From NCBI RefSeq assembly GCF_029784135.1, contig NC_073746.1:245591307-245655306 (forward strand): a DNA stretch of 64,000 nt, given 5' to 3'. A program made the translations under genes and the position numbers. The notes beneath the pieces are model-generated. The model was given only the letters and a program-made list of their open reading frames with translations. It searched no databases and was not told the DNA's origin. Below, one piece after another: positions 57,313 through 64,000 of the stretch (its first letter is position 1; each line of letters opens with the position of its first letter). This stretch comes from Toxorhynchites rutilus septentrionalis (taxonomy: Eukaryota > Arthropoda > Insecta > Diptera > Culicidae).

Positions 57313-57587
57313 ATGTGCTCCCTTGGCCGAGTGGTTAGCGTCATAACTAACATGCCGGGTGTTCGGGTTCGATTCCCGTTCTGGTCGGGGGAATTTTTCG
57401 TCAAAGAAATTTCCTCCGACTTGCACTGTGATCACGCGTATTCTAGAACTTGCCACTCAGAGCATGCATTCAAGGCGTGTTATTTGGCATAGAAATCTCA
57501 ACTAAGTACTAATAAAACTGACGCAAATAATACTACGTTGAGACGGCGAAGTTCCTCTAGGAACGTTAGTGCCATTGAAGAAGAAGA
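57313..57587 (+). mobile_element. tRNA-derived SINE with 9-bp target duplication
   Basis: AGGTTTATC flanks it at 57304-57312 and 57588-57596. The A box TGGCCGAGTGG (57324-57334) and B box GGTTCGATTCC (57366-57376) give a pol III promoter from a tRNA ancestor. The 3' end is a GAA repeat. The body has AAAGAAATTTCCTCCGACTT, shared with the fragment at 51.7 kb. A Feilai-like family is possible but not shown. Confidence 0.88.
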
Positions 57588-57749
57588 AGGTTTATCCCGA
57601 AACGGGGGGAAACGCAATATTTTGGTTTGGAGTTTTTTGGAAGTTGAGATATCTGACGTATGCAATTTCATACGCTGAGCCGATACAGTATCAAAAATGG
57701 AAATCATTTGAATATCGAACGAAATGGGTTTATTTCATAAAATTCAACT

Positions 57750-59517
57750 TCAACAACCATTTTCATGGTTTATTAGCATTTTCGTGTACTGCCGCATAAT
57801 TGCCGCACGGTTCATAGGGATTGCATAGAACATAGTACAGTTATGCGTAGAACGGCAGTGTATCGGATTTAGTATCACTGAGTATGGCACCGGAAAAAAG
57901 CACTCCGAAGGGTGCAAACCCTTATCACACTTCAAGCAAATATACGTCGTACATCGGTTGCAATACGCACACCTTCTTTGGGTATTAGTTGGATTCGTAT
58001 TAATGAAATGATTTATTCCGTCAAACCTAACTTCCGATGACTTCGAGTGTTTAGGATTGATCTGCATGAACTCGATCCTTGCTGAATTAATGTCACTTAG
58101 AAGTCCTTCACAGATAGCTCTGACGAAATTAATCAAAGGTCCATTTTCATGATTCTTTCTGTAGATATGCCAAAGATTGACAATCCCACCGTTCAGCACA
58201 AATCGGAAAAAGGGCCAATACCACTTCTTATTACGGATGGTGCAGCGGTATAGGCCTCGTTGAGCGTCGAAGAGATCAACTCCACCCATTCCTTTGTTGT
58301 ACATTTTGCAAAGATGGGGTTGGATTATTGATCATCTTTTTTTCCCAGCCTTAATGTATCTCTTACATATACCTCCACGTAGGACAATGTTGTCGTTTTT
58401 GACATTTGTAGCCATATTGACAACATTATTGTCATTTCAACGAACAATGGTGATGTTTGTTTCAGTATAACGCACAATGTCATATGATCCACGAGCTTGC
58501 TTTTCCATGGATTCCAACGGCGCCTTTTCAATTCGGTTGTTACGGATGGTTCCAATGATATTTATGTCCCTCTTGCCAAAATTTCAAGAAGGGCCAAACT
58601 GGTAAAAATATTATCTATGTACACGTAACTTTCTTCAGCAACAATATCTTTGCTCAAATTGGACACAACCTTCGATCCCAATGGTTCTCCAGGATCACGA
58701 TCAGTTTTTCCTACAAAAAATATCAATAAAACATTATGAAATGCATATAAATCTAAATATGTGTTTTCCCTTCATACGGGATGAACTTGATGAGATATCC
58801 GTCATGAGTACAAACGCATCAAAATTTGTAGCCAAAACGAATTGGCTTTCCTCGGATGAATTGCTTCATAGAGTTCCAGCCGTAGTAAGGCTCCATAGCT
58901 TCGTCGATAGAGAAATGTTTTCCCAATGGCTGTCCCATTTTCAGAAACTTGTCATACGCATGTTCAATCAAAGGTCGAACCTTGAACAATTTGTCGGACC
59001 CATCATTAAGTAAATTGGCGTTGAAATGCAGATATTTCATGATTTGCTCAAATTTATTCCTTGGCATAGCGTTGGCAATCAGCATATTGTACGTATCTTC
59101 TTTTGCTTCCCAGTAGAACCGCTTACTTGGTGCTTTTACGTATCGGGAAACGAGCACAATTCCTACGGTCCGGTACATTTCCGGTACGGTCATACGGAAT
59201 CTTGTGTCTCCTTTTAGCAGTGCGTACTTATTTGTCTCTGTGGTGATTAGTCCGACGAAATCTGCTTCAAATAGGTAATGGGACATTTGAACGGCAGACC
59301 ATTTATGTTTCGAGCAGAGATCACTAAGATCAGGTGAATGAATGGCTGCATCTGCATCCGAATTTAAGGTCATTTTTTCCCAGTGTCTGGCTCTCCGCTT
59401 CTTGCTGTTGCCCGAGGAGCATTCTTGTGATTGGCCTCGTTCAATGCTGCTCTCGACATTCACTTGTTTGCCAAAATCGGAAGGGCCGTCCTCCGAGTCA
59501 CTATCTCCAGCATCCAC
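57750..59517 (-). pseudogene. piggyBac transposase, broken
   Basis: Minus strand. The 5' part (59517 to 58819) covers residues from the acidic N-terminus to FSIDEAMEPYYG (catalytic D) and KQFIRGKPIRFGYKF, where the next codon, normally Trp, is a stop. After an apparent intron (58711-58769) the frame continues with the DRDPGEPLGSKVV and YVYIDNIFTS segments (second D), then breaks again. The last part (58304 to 57750) has YNKGMGGVDLFDAQ, with the third D, and a C-terminal cysteine-rich domain CAYCNRCTTYICLKCDKGLH. The real N-terminus probably starts upstream, near 59.66 kb, but is disrupted. It would cut and paste at TTAA sites if intact. Confidence 0.9.
58711..58769 (-). other. Apparent 59-bp transposase intron with lost donor
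   Basis: On the minus strand, a TTTTTTGTAG acceptor joins two transposase segments. The donor side reads GAAG followed by GGAAAAC where GTAAAAC would be a good splice donor, so a T-to-G change may have destroyed it. Confidence 0.55.
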
Positions 59518-60091
59518 ATCGCTGTCTACACCGCTTGGGGGACGATGAGAAAGTCAATATCATTTGTTGACACTAGATTTTCGAAAGCGCCTTCGTCCAA
59601 ATCAATCAGCTGTACATTTATCTGATTGATTTGGACGAATACGCTCCTCCGGATTATCAGGTAGCTGATATATCCTATTGAGAAAAAAATATACCGTAGT
59701 TGCACAGCGTATGAAATTTCATACGCTCAAAAGTAAACATAGATTTTTTTTGCTGTTTCATTTTTTCGGATTTTTTGCTAGATATCATTTTTTACACTCG
59801 TCTAGTAGTGTTGTGTCACAGATTTGAGCAATTTAGAATCCTTTAAGAGGTAAAACTTTGATAAATTTATGTTTACTTTTGCGACTCCATTAAACTCGAA
59901 CTTTGCAAGCTTCAATACACAACAAAACAACAAAAATGACAGATAATATGACACTGACACAAAAAACATTCTTAAATTGTCATGTGTATCATTTGAAATG
60001 CGCTTAACACTTTAGTTTCATCAAAAACAGTTTTTTCAAAAATGGGCATTTTTGCGTATTAAATTTCATACGCTGGGCACTAATGGGTTAA

Positions 60092-60661
60092 AGTTCCTTT
60101 GTTCAAATGTAAGAAATTTCACACGCGTAAAAAATCTGTGCCAATCTATGAAGGAGAGGGAGTAAAAATGACACAAATATTTAACTTTTACTCATCGTCC
60201 CGACGTTATTCTACAAATATTCACTGCATCCAGTCACATTATGGTCAAATTCCGTATTTTCAAGTGGGCAGTTCAAACCGTGTCACAGGATGATCGCTAC
60301 AATAGAAATGGAAATTGACACTGATACATGCATATGTTTGTACTTACAATTGAAAATATTAGCAAAACATGTTTAATTGGCATAAGAAATTCCACATCCC
60401 AAAATATATATCATAATTATGCAGATAAAACGAAATTTTCAGTGAAATTAGTGCCATTTTCGATGAAAAAAAATACTAAAAATAAATGTCAACAACTTTG
60501 ATTGGAGGGATTTGAAATTTTTTAGAGACCAGCATACGACTGAAAGTCATTCAAATAAAGACAGAAAAAAACATGAAACTTAAGAACAAACTTGAGTTCA
60601 ATGGAATTCGAAACTTTTCATAGTTTGCTAGAAAACCTCTAGGATAATATCTGAGAAACAT
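60092..60661. other. No gene seen
   Basis: AT-rich spacer. Confidence 0.45.
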
Positions 60662-60665
60662 TTAA

Positions 60666-62745
60666 CACTTTCGTCGCCCAGAGCGATTCGGTCGATTTTC
60701 TTGCGGGGCCCAAATTCAACTGTCGGTGTGCTAGATGAATAAGCGGGCAACGATAATAATGGATTCAGGTTCGATTCAGGATTACTTTTCTGTTGAATCC
60801 GAATGAAATCAACCGGAAGCTTTTAAAAATAATGTTTCAGCCAATTTTACAGTGTTGCTGAATAACTACAATTTTATTGAAGAATATGGAATATTCTGTT
60901 CAATCAATTGCGAAGATTCTGTGAGTATATCATACCAAGAACATATGTCACTTTTCTTGGAAAATAATCGTCATAAACTATATCACATTTGGCAACTCCG
61001 ACTTTTCACGTGATTCGTTTTTATTGTTCTTTGCGCTAGATAGATAAAAAGCCGAAAGAAGAAGCAAGCTGCAAGTTTTTTTTTCTGAGAATGAGAATAA
61101 TAATTGCGCAACTCGGATAGGCCTTTGTTTATTCCAAAAAATCCAAAAAGACGCAAATGTTTTTTTTCATCCTCAAGAGGTTCAGGTGTTCAAGGTGAAG
61201 CAGTAGGCGGAGCATACTTGTATTCGCATGCAAAATTTCGTGTCGTAATTATTTGCGTTCTTTATGAAATGTATATGAAAGAAACAAAACAATGTTCAAA
61301 ATACTCACGGTTTCATGATGATTTGAGCTCAATTTCTCATGAAATCTTACAACGGTTTGTTTTTTAACGGATGGAAATCCTATTGTTACTTGTTTCCATT
61401 ATATATATGGTAAAAAGGTCCGGAGAGCAGTCGTATTCTTAGTCCTCGGAACCATTAACATTTCCGGTGAAATGCTGCTTAATTGAACACTATTTTCCCA
61501 CATCACACACACCGACACTGAGAGCCAAGAGAGCCATAAGTAATATCAATATGGTATGGTAAAACTAATGAAAGTTCGTTCGTTTCTATGGCCGTGGGGG
61601 AGTGAAAATATTGTACTGAAATATTACTTTTTCGCATTTTTCAACGTAATTTCACAAGTATCCATATAATATTCATAATCAGCGGAAACTACAACAAAAC
61701 GTATGTTTTTCATTGATAAAACACATACTGATAATAGCATTATCACATGGATTTGTGTAGGCAATCGAATATAAACACAACGACTGACGTCACTATTTGA
61801 GAAATAGTTATGGCAGCGCATGCTATGTCGCTCGAAAAACCACCATCTTCATTACCTTTTTTCCAGGACATTGGGACGGCGTAATAGTAGGGGAGAGGGG
61901 GGTAAGACGGACTGTCAAGGAAAACTTCATCTGTATCTTTGGAAACTCATGTTTTCAAAAATTTAAAAGCAGTTTCTTACAGTTCAATATACTGGTTTTC
62001 GAAATAACTGGCCAAATGTTTTATAAAAATGTGTTTTTCCATGTTTTTTACTGAAATTAAAACATTGTTATCGGCGCGGGTATAATGGACATTTATGGGG
62101 GGAATATGGACAGCTTCATAATATACGAAGCGTAGAGGTTTGTCGTTCGCGAGAAGAATAATTTCACTCTCTCTCAGTGTTTGTGCGTCCAGTAACTGAA
62201 ATAGAACAAAAAGAGAAAGCAATATGAAAAAGAGTTGAATATTCTTCCCTTCACTTTCCATCATACATTTTATGTGATTATGGATGTGACTGTCCATTTC
62301 CGCAAAAATTACATCCAAACGCGGAATCACGTTTGATTTTCGTTTTTTGTTTCCTTATTCCACTTTTAATCAGTATTCATTGTCATATGATGGTTTAAAT
62401 ATTATCAAATAGCATGTAGAAGGGTTTCCCATCAACAGAAATTTGAAATTCATAATGCAACTATACAAATCAACCACCTGTCCATTATACCCCCACTGTC
62501 CGTCTTACCCGCGGCTCCCCTAAATCTGAAAGCGAGCGATGTGGCACAACTCTACAGATAAACAAGGTAATACTAGGTCATGCTAAATAAAACCGTTTAA
62601 AAGTATAGTATAAAAACTATATTTTTATGTTTTTGATTTTTTGATTATTCTACATATCCCATACTTACAAATTCCGTTTGAAAATCCTATTCAAATTAAA
62701 CGAGAAAAGTGTCACCCAGATCTGGGTGACGGGGCGTTCAAAGTG
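60666..62745. mobile_element. Possible 2.08-kb TTAA-flanked element
   Basis: The left end reads TTAACACTTTCGTCGCCC and the right end reverse-complements to TTAACACTTTGAACGCCCCG. TTAA lies at 60662-60665 and 62746-62749. A perfect 20-bp palindrome (62711-62730) lies just inside the right end. No transposase. The ends may also belong to two separate elements. Confidence 0.4.
61890..62520. mobile_element. 631-bp MITE with GGGTAAGACGGAC ends, TA-flanked
   Basis: The left end reads GGGGAGAGGGGGGTAAGACG and the right end reverse-complements to GGGGAGCCGCGGGTAAGACG. TA flanks both sides (61888-61889, 62521-62522). A minus-strand frame of 117 codons (61977-62330) has a hydrophobic segment but no known family and is not kept open in the diverged copies. 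Copies lie at 46.4-47.0 kb and 53.05-53.28 kb. Confidence 0.8.
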
Positions 62746-62749
62746 TTAA

Positions 62750-63775
62750 TGGTTTCTCTCACAAAGTGTATCGCTGAAAAGTGAGACAACACAATTCACA
62801 CACAACACACACAACAATTTCTAGGCCATGTAAACGAGTAGTTGTTCTTATTAGATAAATCGAAATGAAGTTTATTATAATCATAAACTTAGAAAACGCG
62901 GACGAACTTTGAAAAGAACTCCAATGTAACCAAGGGGCCCACCGTTATGTATGTTGGTCCAAATCAAAACAACTTTCCGCTCATGTTCCGTGCAAACAAG
63001 GCCCAATACAAAAGAACTTATTCAAAAACACTAGTAGCATCATGTAGTCGAATCAACCGCAGCACTAGTAGCACAAAACAAACGGTAATGCAAAACCTGT
63101 TTGCATGGGCGAATCTTATTTTCTCGTCTTACGTTTGCACCACCAGCAAACAGATGTTACCGTCATTAATCCACCAGAAATATTATAAACTAAGCTTCAA
63201 ACTCTACCTCTACCGTACATCTCAACTGGCAATCAATAGACAATCAGCAATTTCGTTGCTCAAAGTTCAGTCCACTTGTCTGTGGGGACTATTTGGGAGA
63301 AGTGCACAAAGAGCGAAGAGGAGATATTTAGACGCGAAATAGTGCAAAGGCAGCCGATCGGAATGGCATGGTAATAATACTACAGAAGGAGCAATCAACT
63401 GGACACAATGGTCTATTCATGGTGGAAAACACCTTAAACGTGCAACGCACACATACACGCTGGACATGGCAAGACGAGGAAACGTCTTTTCACGTGAACT
63501 TATGAACTGATCGTTTGGGTTTGGTAGAGTGGCCTTCATAACATCGGCGAGAGATGAGATGCTGCCAGGAAGCGCTTACCGGCTATATTTCCATATAAAA
63601 TTGCAAACTTTTAACTTAAGAATAAAAAAGAAAAAACGCAAACCCGCAGCAGAGAATCGCACTCGGAAACATGGAATTGAAACAGCAAAAGCTCATCATA
63701 ACAAAAATAAAACGATCGGCGAGTTGAAGAGGAAAGAAAGAGTGAGAGCAATTTTTGGAATAATTGGATAAATAG
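62750..63775. other. No gene recognised
   Basis: Open frames at 62947-63342 (131 codons) and 63529-63771 (80 codons, basic) show no domain and have biased, AT-driven composition. I do not call them genes. Confidence 0.45.
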
Positions 63776-63779
63776 TCAA

Positions 63780-64000
63780 GATGAGAGACCGTTACAAAAT
63801 GCGCGCCGGCGGCAGCCGGGTAGTCATTTGAAGATGTAACCGGACACGCGAACCGCGTGCGAGTATTCCAAATTGTATAATGTGGAAGCAGCCGACAGAG
63901 TGCATTCAGTCAATTAGCCAGTCAGCCTGCCTGGTCATTGACGCGGCTGTTGAATGCCAAAAGCTCCACCCTGGTTTTTGATGGCATCGGTAGTTACTTC
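63780..64000 (+). promoter_or_regulatory. Promoter-like GC-rich edge of the window
   Basis: GC content rises sharply (GCGCGCCGGCGGCAGCCGG at about 63802-63820), and ATTCAGTCAATT near 63904-63915 could be an initiator. No coding sequence can be judged before the window ends. Confidence 0.25.

Larger units (their letters stand above)
57242..60087 (-). mobile_element. piggyBac element, inactive
   Basis: TTAA flanks both ends (57238-57241, 60088-60091). The ends read CCCATTACTGCCCAGG and, reverse-complemented, CCCATTAGTGCCCAGCG. Inner ends carry GCGTATGAAATTTCATACGC-like palindromes (59708-59727, partial near 57657 and 60057). The 2.85-kb element encodes a piggyBac transposase on the minus strand and has a SINE inserted near its left end. 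Confidence 0.92.

Noticed and set aside
57313..57390. A functional tRNA gene
   Set aside because: The A and B boxes are good, but the sequence continues into a SINE body with a GAA tail and a target duplication, and the cloverleaf is not complete.
61977..62330. 117-codon minus-strand frame inside the GTAAGACGGACA MITE
   Set aside because: It has a hydrophobic stretch but no known family, and the diverged copies at 46 and 53 kb do not keep the frame open.
62947..63342. 131-codon open frame
   Set aside because: No domain, composition follows local AT bias, and no start or splice context supports it.

Overview
The window looks like transposon-rich intergenic or intronic DNA from a culicine mosquito, most likely Aedes. 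This is inferred from the mix of elements: a BEL/Pao LTR element, tRNA-derived SINEs, Jockey-like and RNase H-bearing LINEs, mariner, piggyBac and many small TIR elements, nested in one another. I found no convincing host protein-coding exon. The best host candidate is a non-coding first exon near 38.1-38.5 kb, with an initiator-like start and a splice donor. The last 250 bases also look promoter-like.

Layout. 1-2.5 kb: no gene. 2.9-7.75 kb: a 4.87-kb unit with inverted GTCCACGTGG-rich ends; nested in it is an element with two decayed histone H2A copies, a retroposon with a perfect 16-bp target duplication and a small TA-flanked MITE. 7.76-8.14 kb: LINE and LTR fragments. 8.5-10.5 kb: first copy of a repeat family I call T. 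10.53-17.08 kb: a nearly complete BEL/Pao retrotransposon (two 380-bp LTRs, 5-bp target duplication, gag and pol with two frameshifts). 17.7-22.8 kb: a 5-kb T copy carrying three histone H3 pseudogenes, two of them in a 1.4-kb inverted repeat. 24.8-31.85 kb: three T copies head to tail, the middle one a recombinant of its neighbours. 32-37 kb: a 363-bp TIR element, a Tc1-like relic, a copia gag relic, a broken mariner and a 688-bp TIR element. 39.37-45.84 kb: a TA-flanked element built of about 395-bp repeats, split by a LINE that is itself split by a T copy. 45.9-53.3 kb: MITEs, a tandem repeat, a SINE and a foldback. 54.1-56.9 kb: a Jockey/CR1-like LINE with SINE-like and hAT MITE insertions. 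57.24-60.09 kb: a broken piggyBac element holding a SINE. 60.66-62.75 kb: a possible TTAA-flanked element containing a MITE.

The most unusual theme is the link between family T and core histone genes. T copies share the end motif GACGTAGGACTA in inverted orientation. One subtype carries H2A remnants and another carries H3 remnants, each with recognisable histone 3' stem-loops. The six T1-type copies keep a TATATAAG box exactly 30 bp from a TCAGTT initiator, below an 11-bp inverted repeat. Working names: T0 (4004-6666), T1 (8517-10530), T2 (17731-22804), T3 (24764-27286), T4 (27291-29814), T5 (29819-31852), T6 (42277-44071). All readings were made by eye; family names rest on motifs, not on database searches.
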